A stretch of DNA of 9,167 nt, taken from an uncultured Methanomethylovorans sp. (GTDB lineage Archaea; Halobacteriota; Methanosarcinia; Methanosarcinales; Methanosarcinaceae). The translations under genes were made by a program, and so were the position numbers. This document shows, piece after piece, positions 1-7,193 of this stretch (the first letter of the stretch is position 1; every line of letters begins with the position of its first letter). The stretch is taken from NCBI GenBank assembly GCA_937968035.1, contig CALBTS010000300.1, positions 1-9,167 on the forward strand, given 5' to 3'. The notes beneath the pieces were generated by a model. The model was not told the DNA's origin, did no database searches, and was given only the letters and a program-made list of their open reading frames with translations.

Positions 1-19
1 ATTGCCTTGGAAATGACTG

Positions 20-53
20 AAAAATGGGCTTCTTTGAGTTTTTCAGGAAGCCC
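20..53 (-). terminator. Rho-independent terminator after hisF2
   Basis: On the minus strand, three bases after the hisF2 stop codon, a perfect 7-bp stem GGGCTTC (47-53) / GAAGCCC (26-32) forms. Its loop can add a TGA/TCA pairing, and the hairpin is followed by ATTTTT (25 down to 20). A GC-rich stem followed by a U-run is the classical intrinsic terminator. It marks the likely 3' end of the whole transcription unit. Confidence 0.85.
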
Positions 54-56
54 TAT

Positions 57-818
57 TTATTGAAAGAGTTTCTCTTTTTCTTGCCGGTTCGGGTAGTTTA
101 TCAATACCGCTTTATGCGGGCCTTTAAAGACAAAAAGGCTGCCCGCTGCTGCCCCGATCGTTCCGGTTCCCGAGATAAGCCTTTTGATGTCCTCGAGTGA
201 GCCGCAGCCGCCTAATACCACAAGTGGAATCGATATCGCAGAGTACACAGCTTTCGCCAAGTTTAAATCATACCCTCTAATCATACCATCATTATCTATA
301 GAATTAATGACAATCTCACCCGCTCCTTTTTCTGTTACAAGTCTTAGGTACTGGAAAAGCTCAAGACCTGTCGCTTTTTTCCCGTTATGCGTGAATAGTT
401 CATATTTCCCCGACAACTTTTTCTTCACATCCAGAACGACTACCACGCTTTGCGAGCCAAGCTCCTTGGCGATTCCTGATATTAGATCGGGATTTTCTAT
501 AGCCGCGGAACTGATTGCGATTTTTTCCACCCCAAGATTAATAATGCTTCTGGCCTGCTCGACCGTCTTGATCCCACCTCCGTAGCAGAGAGGCATCCTG
601 CACTCTTCCGCGATACTTTTGATCATCCGCATGTCAGGAGCGTAGCTCTCCACGCTCGCGTCGATATCGAGCACCATTAGCTCGTCAACTTTTTTTTCGT
701 TGAATATCTTCACCGCGTTTATTGGATCGCCTACATACTTGTAATCTTTGAATTTGACAGATTTTACGAGACCCTTTTCATGGACCAGAAGACTAGGAAT
801 TACTCTTGGAAGCAGCAT
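57..818 (-). CDS. hisF2: HisF2/AglZ-family acetamidino-modification protein (HisF-like ammonia-channel subunit)
   Basis: A 253-residue (beta/alpha)8-barrel homologue of the imidazole glycerol phosphate synthase cyclase subunit, expected to be cytoplasmic and paired with the adjacent HisH2 glutaminase. Aligned by eye to Thermotoga HisF, the catalytic Asp11 is Leu11, while Asp130 is kept (VVVVLD, 125-130). The ammonia-gate residues remain: Arg5, Glu46, Lys99 and Glu168 (equivalent to Glu167). The phosphate-site glycine loops YGGGIK (79-84) and GGCGS (203-207) are visible. Loss of one catalytic Asp with an intact channel fits a protein that delivers ammonia to WbpG rather than one making histidine, and the N-terminus (VIPSLLV...GLVKS) looks like the wbpG-linked HisF subfamily. 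No his genes are nearby. The ATG directly follows the hisH2 stop, with GGAG six bases upstream inside hisH2, so translation is coupled. It is the last gene before the terminator. A histidine role is the alternative, which I consider unlikely. Confidence 0.9.
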   Translation of the reverse strand: MLLPRVIPSLLVHEKGLVKSVKFKDYKYVGDPINAVKIFNEKKVDELMVLDIDASVESYAPDMRMIKSIAEECRMPLCYGGGIKTVEQARSIINLGVEKIAISSAAIENPDLISGIAKELGSQSVVVVLDVKKKLSGKYELFTHNGKKATGLELFQYLRLVTEKGAGEIVINSIDNDGMIRGYDLNLAKAVYSAISIPLVVLGGCGSLEDIKRLISGTGTIGAAAGSLFVFKGPHKAVLINYPNRQEKEKLFQ

Positions 819-1427
819 TTAGATCTCCGAAAAATTTTTAAGTAGCGTCATGCCAAATTCATGACTTTTTTCCGGATGGAATTGCACACCGTATACATTG
901 TCCCGATTGACTGCGCAGGAAAACTGTTTTGTATAATACGCCGTCGCAATAGAGTCCTCCGGGTCAGAAGGCTCGTAATAATAAGAGTGGACAAAATAAA
1001 AGTAGCTCGCATCAAGTCCTTTGAATAGGGGATTTCCAGGAATAGGAACCGCGTTATTCCAGCCCATATGCGGAAGTTTTTCTTTTAAAGAATCATTTGA
1101 TACCAATTTAAGTACTCTTCCGGGTATCCACCCTAAACCTTTTTCCTGCCCCTCCTCGCTTGAATCAGCTAGCATCTGCATTCCTACACAGACTCCTATT
1201 ACAGGCTTTTTCTTTTGAAGCACTGCATCCAGTACAACCTCGTAGACCTCTGAATGCTTAAACTTTTGCATCGCGTAATCAAATGATCCCACACCTGGCA
1301 GGATCAACCGATCTGCTTCATCACATTGTATACCTTTCGTTATTATCATGCAGTCAATATTTAATCTTTTATATACTGTAGCAATGGCTTGAATGTTGCC
1401 AAGGCCGTAATTGATTATTCCTATCAT
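819..1427 (-). CDS. hisH2: HisH2-type glutamine amidotransferase subunit of sugar acetamidino synthesis
   Basis: A 202-residue class-I (triad) glutaminase of normal HisH length. The full catalytic triad is present: nucleophile Cys80 in PVIGVCVGMQML, and His184 and Glu186 in GVQFHPEKS. The oxyanion loop PGVGSF lies at 44-49, and the N-terminus IGIINYGLGN is typical of HisH. The family hydrolyses glutamine and hands ammonia to a HisF-type partner. Next to wbpG and a HisF lacking Asp11, the partner is HisF2 and the ammonia should end on the sugar bound by WbpG. The ATG overlaps the wbpG stop codon (ATGA, 1424-1427) and the gene ends directly against hisF2, so the three are translationally coupled. 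This is the arrangement known from Pseudomonas aeruginosa wbpG-hisH2-hisF2. I see no missing residue or frameshift. Confidence 0.92.
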   Translation of the reverse strand: MIGIINYGLGNIQAIATVYKRLNIDCMIITKGIQCDEADRLILPGVGSFDYAMQKFKHSEVYEVVLDAVLQKKKPVIGVCVGMQMLADSSEEGQEKGLGWIPGRVLKLVSNDSLKEKLPHMGWNNAVPIPGNPLFKGLDASYFYFVHSYYYEPSDPEDSIATAYYTKQFSCAVNRDNVYGVQFHPEKSHEFGMTLLKNFSEI

Positions 1428-2572
1428 CGTATTATCGCTCTTTGAATCCCCAGCATTCTTAGTATCCTTGTGCCAAGATTAAAAATCCACATCTTATTTT
1501 TATAGTCCTTGTATGACTTGTTCGGGCCTTTCATGAGGCTCTTAAGTTCGTCGATGGAGATATCAAGCTTGTTAGCTATGAACTCCATGTCCTGTTCCGC
1601 CATTTCGGGACTGTAAGGATGTTCGCTGATTTTTTTCAGCGCATCTTCGCGCTTAAGCTGGCCAGTTAGTATCAGGCTTGAGAAATGAGCCCTGCGCTTG
1701 TCATAGCCAAATTTCTCTTTGAGCCAAAACCCCTCGTAAAACCTCGTAAACCTTGATTCATAATGCTTATGCGCGTATTTCTGCCACCCGAATTTTTCAG
1801 ACAGCTCGTTCATAGCCTGTTCTTTGTAATAGTGCACAAGGTTTAAGGGCTTAACTACCTTTATCCCCTTGAAATAACGGTAAAATACCTTGAATGTAAG
1901 AATATCGCAGAGCGGGTACGTCTTCAGTTTTCTCTGTCCGAATTTCCTGTGTATATCCTTGAGCTGGGTCAAGTCCGACGCGTGGTAATGCCATTCCAGA
2001 GGCTCCCGTACGCATTCAGTGGAGTAGTTCGCGCCGGTCAGTATATACTTGAATTTGTTCTTTGCCGCGAAATTGTAAAGCGCAGCGAAAAACGCGTGAT
2101 CCTGCGGAGTGTCGAGATGAGGAACCTGAGCTTTGAAGAAAGCCAGTTGCAAATTCCTCATCTCCAGCCAGTTCACCACCTCCGTGTGCAAGTCGAGCTG
2201 CAATGCGTCGCAGAGTTTTTCGATATTGTTGACTGCTTCCTGGGTATTCCATCCCGCATCCACGTGGAACAACAGCGGCCTTAAGCCCATCTTTTCCTTC
2301 GCGAGATAAGCGACATACGAACTATCAACCCCGCCGCTCAGTCCTATAAGGCAGTCATACGGCTTACCCTCGCCGTCTTTCCTTATCTTGTCCGCGATAC
2401 GCATTAGTTCAGCATTGCTCTCCTCGTCCGGATGCCAATGCGGCTGTATGTTCGCGTAATAATTATTGCAGTAATCGCATTGGCCTTTCTCGTCAAAAAC
2501 GATGCCTGAGTCAGATGTATCCATTATGCAATTTGTGCAAATCTGATAGTCTTTTGTATTTTTAATATCCAT
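1424..2572 (-). CDS. wbpG: WbpG-family N-acetyl sugar amidotransferase (ATP-dependent)
   Basis: A 382-residue PP-loop ATPase of the WbpG/WbuX/PseA group. With the chosen start, residues 12-35 form a Cys4 zinc-ribbon-like segment (CTNC 12-15, CDYC 32-35). The pyrophosphate-binding loop SGGVDSS is at 79-85, followed by conserved-looking blocks DAGWN, QDHAFF and LTGANYSTE. The family adenylates the acetamido group of an N-acetylated sugar and replaces the oxygen with ammonia from HisH/HisF, giving an acetamidino group; in P. aeruginosa O5 this occurs on a mannuronic acid derivative. The start at 2572 is preferred over the in-frame ATG at 2590 because AGGAGG (2577-2582) lies four bases upstream, whereas the upstream ATG has no ribosome site. 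The gene overlaps hisH2 by ATGA and is noticeably GC-rich compared with the upstream genes. The exact sugar cannot be told from the window. Confidence 0.92.
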   Translation of the reverse strand: MDIKNTKDYQICTNCIMDTSDSGIVFDEKGQCDYCNNYYANIQPHWHPDEESNAELMRIADKIRKDGEGKPYDCLIGLSGGVDSSYVAYLAKEKMGLRPLLFHVDAGWNTQEAVNNIEKLCDALQLDLHTEVVNWLEMRNLQLAFFKAQVPHLDTPQDHAFFAALYNFAAKNKFKYILTGANYSTECVREPLEWHYHASDLTQLKDIHRKFGQRKLKTYPLCDILTFKVFYRYFKGIKVVKPLNLVHYYKEQAMNELSEKFGWQKYAHKHYESRFTRFYEGFWLKEKFGYDKRRAHFSSLILTGQLKREDALKKISEHPYSPEMAEQDMEFIANKLDISIDELKSLMKGPNKSYKDYKNKMWIFNLGTRILRMLGIQRAIIR

Positions 2573-2576
2573 ACAA

Positions 2577-2582
2577 CCTCCT
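2577..2582 (-). promoter_or_regulatory. Strong Shine-Dalgarno site fixing the wbpG start
   Basis: AGGAGG on the minus strand, followed by TTGT and the ATG at 2570-2572. It lies downstream of the alternative ATG at 2588-2590, so it decides for the shorter 382-residue product. Confidence 0.8.
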
Positions 2583-2634
2583 AAGTACATAATAAAAGAA
2601 TCAAATAATCGCTTCTAATTTGAAACTATAGAAC

Positions 2635-3798
2635 CTATATAATATCCGCATAGATTTGATACATTCGATTTGCGAGTTTTCGATAATCAAGTAGCCGCAA
2701 TGCAATCTCACGCGAATTCTTACTCATACTTAATAGCATGCTAGGATTATCAAGAATTTTCTTAAACACTTCTACCATTTCAGCTTGTGATGACACATAA
2801 AAGCCATTGTTATCGACATATTCTTGATGACTTGAATATGGAAACACCATTATGGGGGCTGCGGCGCAGAGTGCAGCTTGCAATGTTGCTGACTGGGTTC
2901 CTGGCTGAGCATATAAATCACAAGCAACAAGATAATCTCCCAATTCCCGAGCCGATTTCCATCCAAGCAGCGAAATCCTTCTATCCTTTTCTGCTAATTG
3001 TTTTACATCATTTTCTATCGTTTCATCGATTGATCCAACTAGCCAAAGCCTCAAACGAGGATCATTTATCTGCGCAAAAGCCTCTAGTAACTCAATTGTT
3101 TTCTTTCTAGCATCAAGCTTTCCAGAGTGCATTATTACAATTGAATCATTCGTGACACCATGACTATCTCTGATGAATTCCCTGATTTGTTTTCTCTTAA
3201 CCTCATCCATTACAGATCCGCCTAATGGAAATAATTCCAAAGAAGAATCAGTCATTCCATAGTTATCTCTTACAAAATCCATTGTTTCTGTGGATATGCA
3301 AAGAACCTTATCAATATACTTCATAGCCAATGAAATGATAGACCTATAAAACAATCGATGAAGTATGTATCTTGATAAGAAATTCCGACCACTATTATGA
3401 AAATCTTCATGACTATCTACGAATAAAACTGTCTTAGGGTGCCTTTGTTTAAATTTTGAAACAGTCAAAAGCTCAAGTGCGGCCAAGCCATGAAAAAAGA
3501 TTATATCTGGTTTATAATTTTCAAGTATTTTGCGAACTCCAATGTATGCCCTAACTTTTTTCATTAGGACTTTTGGTAACCACCTTGCATAAGAAATGCG
3601 ACTAACAGGAATACCATCTTCATTGATATATGCCATTGGCTGTACATACCCCAACTTCATATTGTCAACAAATGTTTCGGTCGAAGCTACTATTCTAACA
3701 TCATGACCATCTAACTTATTCTGCTTGGGAAGTGCATTTTCCTGATAATTAAAACCTTCAATGTAAAAGCATGATAACATCATGTGCATTATTCTCAT
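2635..3798 (-). CDS. Family-4-like (GT-B) glycosyltransferase
   Basis: A 387-residue protein with GT-B glycosyltransferase layout. The N-terminal half (MRIMHMM, LDGHDVRIVAST, LFVDSHEDFH at 125-134) matches an acceptor domain. The C-terminal half carries the donor-site block HSGKLDARKKT (224-234), the WLVGS strand (252-256) and the late motif PGTQSATLQAA (299-309). Such enzymes act at the cytoplasmic membrane face, adding a sugar to the lipid-linked repeat unit. The usual GT4 EX7E motif is not kept: the second Glu appears to be Gln307 and the first is not acidic. This points to a divergent subgroup, and donor or acceptor cannot be predicted. The ATG overlaps the stop of the acetyltransferase gene by one base (TAATG), with GAGG eight bases upstream, so the two are coupled. 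A 62-base gap separates it from wbpG. No signal peptide or membrane segment is evident. Confidence 0.85.
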   Translation of the reverse strand: MRIMHMMLSCFYIEGFNYQENALPKQNKLDGHDVRIVASTETFVDNMKLGYVQPMAYINEDGIPVSRISYARWLPKVLMKKVRAYIGVRKILENYKPDIIFFHGLAALELLTVSKFKQRHPKTVLFVDSHEDFHNSGRNFLSRYILHRLFYRSIISLAMKYIDKVLCISTETMDFVRDNYGMTDSSLELFPLGGSVMDEVKRKQIREFIRDSHGVTNDSIVIMHSGKLDARKKTIELLEAFAQINDPRLRLWLVGSIDETIENDVKQLAEKDRRISLLGWKSARELGDYLVACDLYAQPGTQSATLQAALCAAAPIMVFPYSSHQEYVDNNGFYVSSQAEMVEVFKKILDNPSMLLSMSKNSREIALRLLDYRKLANRMYQIYADII

Positions 3799-4403
3799 TA
3801 ATAATACCTCGCAACGAAATCAGAAACCGAGTTGAAGAGCTCGGCTGCTTTTTCTATAGCATCATCCTCCCAATTCCACCAGCATATTTTTAGCAACTTT
3901 TTTGAAATCTCAGCCGGGAACCTATCCTTTATTTTCTTCGCTGGATTACCTGCCCAGATTTCATAATCAGGTACATTTTTTGTAACAACGCTCCCCATAC
4001 CAATTACGCACCCATTGCCAACTTTCACACCAGCCTTAATGAACACACCATCACCAATCCAAACATCATTTCCAATTTCAGTTTCAATATAAGGATCAAA
4101 CTTATGATGAGCAAATTTCTTGCGGAGATGGTCTGGATGTGCAGAAAAAACTGGCGATGTAGACACCCAATCCATTGGATGACTTGCGCCACCAATTCGG
4201 CATCCAGAACCGATTGAAACAAAACTTCCAAGCTTAGTCCTTACAATAACACAATCATAGCCAACATCCGAGTACTTTCCAAAAGAACAATCAACAACTG
4301 ACGTTCCTGAACATATTTTTGATTGTTTTGGAAGTATTGTATTTTTAATGGCACGGAGTCTAAGCTTTTTTATAACTTTAGATACAATGTATTCAAGCAA
4401 CAT
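3798..4403 (-). CDS. CatB-type hexapeptide-repeat O-acetyltransferase
   Basis: A 201-residue left-handed beta-helix acyltransferase. Isoleucine/valine-led hexapeptide turns run through about 35-70 (GTSVVDCSFGKYSDVG..., FVSIGSGCRIGG) and again through 107-140 (IETEIGNDVWIGDGVFIKAGVKVGNG, quoted here only to show the repeat). The likely catalytic His75 sits in GGASHPMDW, before the loop STSPVF. The C-terminal WAGNPAKKIKDRF (150-162) is typical of CatB-related acetyltransferases, which transfer acetyl from acetyl-CoA to a hydroxyl. In this cluster the substrate is probably a sugar of the surface polysaccharide rather than a drug. The ATG at 4401-4403 has GAGG five bases upstream. It is translationally coupled to the downstream glycosyltransferase (TAATG). 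N-acetylation of an amino sugar cannot be excluded. Confidence 0.88.
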   Translation of the reverse strand: MLLEYIVSKVIKKLRLRAIKNTILPKQSKICSGTSVVDCSFGKYSDVGYDCVIVRTKLGSFVSIGSGCRIGGASHPMDWVSTSPVFSAHPDHLRKKFAHHKFDPYIETEIGNDVWIGDGVFIKAGVKVGNGCVIGMGSVVTKNVPDYEIWAGNPAKKIKDRFPAEISKKLLKICWWNWEDDAIEKAAELFNSVSDFVARYY

Positions 4404-4505
4404 AACAACCTCAAAAAAATAAAGCCGTTTAAGACACTATTCTCGATGCAACAGCATAGAAAATTTAAGCTTTATTAGACTATATTAAAGGTCAAAGATC
4501 ATGTG

Positions 4506-4534
4506 ATTTTAAGATAATTGGTAAAGCTTCGCAA
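4506..4534 (-). promoter_or_regulatory. Candidate sigma-70-type promoter upstream of the acetyltransferase
   Basis: On the minus strand, TTGCGA (4529-4534), a 17-base spacer and TAAAAT (4506-4511) match the -35/-10 pattern with four and five of six consensus bases. It would give a leader of about 95 bases before the ATG at 4403. The region is AT-rich, so a chance match is possible. Confidence 0.25.
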
Positions 4535-4660
4535 ATTAAGATCTTCCAACAGTTGTGGGAACTCAGGCAATCTACTTCACAAAACATATTAACTAGATGC
4601 TGGATTCATAAAATATTTGGTTCTTTATCTGCTCACCCTCACAACTTTTGGATCTAAGCA

Positions 4661-4697
4661 ATAATTAATAACCTAACCACTCAAGCTCATTAATTAT
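4661..4697. repeat. 9-bp perfect AT-only inverted repeat at the end of the fusion amidotransferase gene
   Basis: ATAATTAAT (4661-4669) and ATTAATTAT (4689-4697) are perfect reverse complements around a 19-base loop. The second arm touches the stop codon of the gene ending at 4697. The arms contain only A and T, and no clear U-run follows on the minus strand. It may be a weak hairpin protecting the 3' end of the message, or chance. Confidence 0.35.
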
Positions 4698-6517
4698 CAT
4701 TCTTGATAGAGTTTTGGTATTCTGTTGATTATCTCTATCACTGGCTTGTAATCAAGACCTACGGCATCTAGGTACCACTTTATGTTTGGGTACCTTGGAC
4801 GGTTTTCCTCTATTACCAAAGCCAAAGCTTCCTCCCTGGTTATCTGTCCCTCTCGTATCTGGTTACTTCGGAAGGTGTCATGCTCAGTAAATCCTGCAAC
4901 AGTATAATAAATATAATTATAGAACGCTGCTGTTCCATCCCCTATGCGCCATGTGGTTTTGGTATCAGGTGCAGTCTCCCATTCGTACTCACTTAAGAGA
5001 ATGTCGTCTATTTGCTTTTCATCCCAACGCCAATAATCAAAAACATGGTAATAATCTGTCTTCTTATGAAAGCTTCTGAAGAACTCACCAATTAGCGTAT
5101 CCCAAATTGAGTCGTTGAAGTACCCTGGGCTCTTAATCATTTGCTTCATCCTAAGCGCTTGATAACGCAGTTGCTTTATTAAGCCATGCGTATAAACCCT
5201 CTTCTCCTCAAAGTATGGAGGTATTCCCAAGAAACCAGCTTTAAAATGCGTCACCTCTAGTGGATTTATGCCCCAAAGGTTAAGGTTAACCCCAGTTTGG
5301 CGCTTTATATCTTCGATATAACGGAAAAAGTGTTTATCTCCAGCGGTAAGGATGCTAATCATACCCAGATGTGGATGTTTCAGCCATGCTGTCAGGTTCT
5401 TTCTAATGAATGAACGTTTCTTTTCGATATCCGCTGCAACTATGATATTTTCAACACCTAGCTTTGAACACATCCGACTAATATTACGGCGAGCAAGGTC
5501 GGTAACCATACCCCAATCATAGGTATAAGTCACGGCTTTCATCTTGAGCTCGTTTACAATCAAGTGAAGGGCATAAGAGCTATCTCGCCCCCCGGAAAAT
5601 GGAACTATACATTCAGTACCCTCTCTGCGCCTATAAGGCTCTACCAAATCGAAAAGCTCTTTCCGCGGTCTCGGATTATTCCTGAGCTTATAATTATTGC
5701 AGTAATTACATACACCCTTTTCGTCGAACGAAACAAACGGCATGGTCTCTGGAATAAGGCATTTAGTGCATCGCCGAAACTTAGGAATACTGTACTCAAG
5801 GAGTCGCTCCTCGGAAGCCGAGGTTCCAAGACCGGGAATTATATTGTACTTGCGTTCCTTTTTATCTGCTACACTTATCTCTTCGGTTGATACTGGAATA
5901 TCAAGACATTCGCTTCCTAACAGTTGTGATATCTCTTCACAAGCGTTCTGCCTGAGCGGATACGCCTCAGAGGAAAACATTATCACATCAGGCTTCTTAC
6001 CGACATATAAGCTGCCATTGTTCGACAATAATAATAACTTTCCTTGTTTGTGAAACACTATCGCCGCCGATATGGTCCCTTTGCATAAGCTGAAGATGCG
6101 TTCACTTATGGCATTATAACTAAGACCATTTTCTACACCTTCAGCCGCCAAGGCGGCTATGACTTCTGTATCTATAGACAAGCACCGTTTCTTTCGCGTC
6201 TCCTTCCAAACTTCTTCATCATTAACTACGATACCATTATGAAATACAGCGATATCATCCCTATAAACTGGTTGATTATCAGCTATGCCATTGGTAATTA
6301 GTCGGCTATGCCCAAGGGCAACACTACCTAAATGCGGCTTCACTTCATTAGCTAGTTTTAGTATATCATAATCAGCTTTGAAGATAGCATATCTTCCCTT
6401 TGAATAAACCATGAGACCGCTGGAATCGCGTCCTCGCTGACGAGCATGTCTTGTTAAAATTTCCAATTCATTTTTAACAATTCTTTTTGATGTTATGCAA
6501 CCAAAAACTCCGCACAT
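4697..6517 (-). CDS. Fused class-II glutaminase / WbpG-like amidotransferase
   Basis: A 606-residue two-part enzyme. Residues 1 to about 210 are a class-II (Ntn, GlmS/PurF-type) glutaminase: nucleophile Cys2 directly after Met, RGRDSSG (28-34), Arg72 in GHSRL, TNG (75-77), HNG (93-95) and DTEV (116-119). After a linker, residues 250-273 form a Cys4 ribbon (CTKC, CNYC) closely resembling that of the wbpG product here. The PP-loop SGGRDSS follows at 308-314, and about 290 more residues match WbpG size. The expected reaction is glutamine- and ATP-dependent transfer of ammonia to an activated oxygen on a sugar, needing no HisH or HisF. By analogy it could form an acetamidino group, or amidate a uronic acid as proposed for the AsnB-like WbpS/WbtH enzymes; the sequence does not settle which. 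The start is certain because Cys must be residue 2, and AGGAG (6523-6527) lies five bases upstream. The gene stands alone, with 293 bases after and 676 before it. Confidence 0.88.
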   Translation of the reverse strand: MCGVFGCITSKRIVKNELEILTRHARQRGRDSSGLMVYSKGRYAIFKADYDILKLANEVKPHLGSVALGHSRLITNGIADNQPVYRDDIAVFHNGIVVNDEEVWKETRKKRCLSIDTEVIAALAAEGVENGLSYNAISERIFSLCKGTISAAIVFHKQGKLLLLSNNGSLYVGKKPDVIMFSSEAYPLRQNACEEISQLLGSECLDIPVSTEEISVADKKERKYNIIPGLGTSASEERLLEYSIPKFRRCTKCLIPETMPFVSFDEKGVCNYCNNYKLRNNPRPRKELFDLVEPYRRREGTECIVPFSGGRDSSYALHLIVNELKMKAVTYTYDWGMVTDLARRNISRMCSKLGVENIIVAADIEKKRSFIRKNLTAWLKHPHLGMISILTAGDKHFFRYIEDIKRQTGVNLNLWGINPLEVTHFKAGFLGIPPYFEEKRVYTHGLIKQLRYQALRMKQMIKSPGYFNDSIWDTLIGEFFRSFHKKTDYYHVFDYWRWDEKQIDDILLSEYEWETAPDTKTTWRIGDGTAAFYNYIYYTVAGFTEHDTFRSNQIREGQITREEALALVIEENRPRYPNIKWYLDAVGLDYKPVIEIINRIPKLYQE

Positions 6518-7193
6518 AATCTCTCCTGTCGTATAAAGTTAAACGATTATCTTCGTCTTTATATTTTAACCTTTAATTTAAGCTATTATGCTCAACAAGT
6601 TAAACTCAAATTTTTTGGACAGTATTGAAAAAGGTCGTACCATTTCCGTAAAACAGAGCAGCAAAACAATAAACCCAAAAACAGTTTTTCATGAAAAAGG
6701 ATATCATTGAAACTCTAGATTTAACAAGTGTTGGTTATGTGTGCTTAGAATAAAACATCAAAGCGGAATCCTAACAGCTTCTACAGACATTTATCAAAGC
6801 AAAAAACGAGGATTTTTTCAAACAACAAAATTTTACATATGTCATCTATTGCAATATCCGGAGCATAGAATAAATATTCGTGACAATTAAGCTTCGGCAC
6901 AGGAAGATAAAAGGTAAGTGCATGAGAAAAATCACCAACACCGTTATCTGCAAACTGATACAGGAAACAAAGAAAGACGGGATAAAATAAAGTTTATATA
7001 ATCTTTGACCCCTTTTTAGTTTAGCAAAAGCTAGTCGACGAGGTGTGAATAGATGATTCAGCAGCATGAACAACCCACGTCCTTTTTTTCATCAACAACT
7101 ATTGGCAGCATTTTTATCTTCATAAACCAAGTATTGTTCTAACGCTGTACTTTAATCAATTTTTATGACAATACTTATTTTCATTCTATCTAG
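6518..7193. other. 676-base AT-rich gap without an intact gene
   Basis: Apart from the ribosome site of the gene starting at 6517, no intact gene is recognisable. On the minus strand there are only short frames. A 75-codon ATG frame at 6846-7073 is rich in hydrophobic and basic residues with no recognisable family. A 70-codon open stretch at 6784-6993 has no start codon. Ten bases past the previous gene's stop, MKISIVIKID is followed at once by a stop. No tRNA, CRISPR, insertion sequence or convincing promoter was seen. Confidence 0.6.
6784..7092 (-). pseudogene. Possible decayed gene remnant of unknown family
   Basis: One minus-strand frame starts at an ATG at 7090-7092 (MKKRTWVVHAAE) and is broken by stops at 7021-7023 and 6994-6996. 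It then runs open for 70 codons with protein-like text such as DNGVGDFSHALTFYLP and EYLFYAPDIAIDD before a stop at 6781-6783. The first stretch looks like a gene start and the last like a globular protein, so a gene broken by mutation is conceivable. No family can be named and chance is a real alternative. Confidence 0.2.

Noticed and set aside
184..585. 133-codon plus-strand frame inside hisF2, and similar plus-strand frames inside the other genes
   Set aside because: They are antisense to clearly conserved proteins and have no motif or ribosome site of their own.
57..1427. HisH and HisF as enzymes of histidine biosynthesis
   Set aside because: HisF lacks Asp11, no other his genes are present, and both are translationally coupled to wbpG in a polysaccharide cluster.
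2573..2590. wbpG start at the upstream ATG (2588-2590)
   Set aside because: No ribosome site lies ahead of it, and a strong AGGAGG sits between it and the next ATG at 2572.
4481..7015. Shared GGTCAAAGAT in two gaps (near 4490 on the plus strand and near 7005 on the minus strand)
   Set aside because: Only ten bases match, in opposite orientations and AT-rich surroundings, which is compatible with chance. No target-site or transposase sequence accompanies them.
6846..7073. 75-residue hydrophobic/basic ORF on the minus strand
   Set aside because: No ribosome site at its first ATG, no recognisable family, and it overlaps another protein-like frame in an AT-rich gap, so I did not call it a gene.
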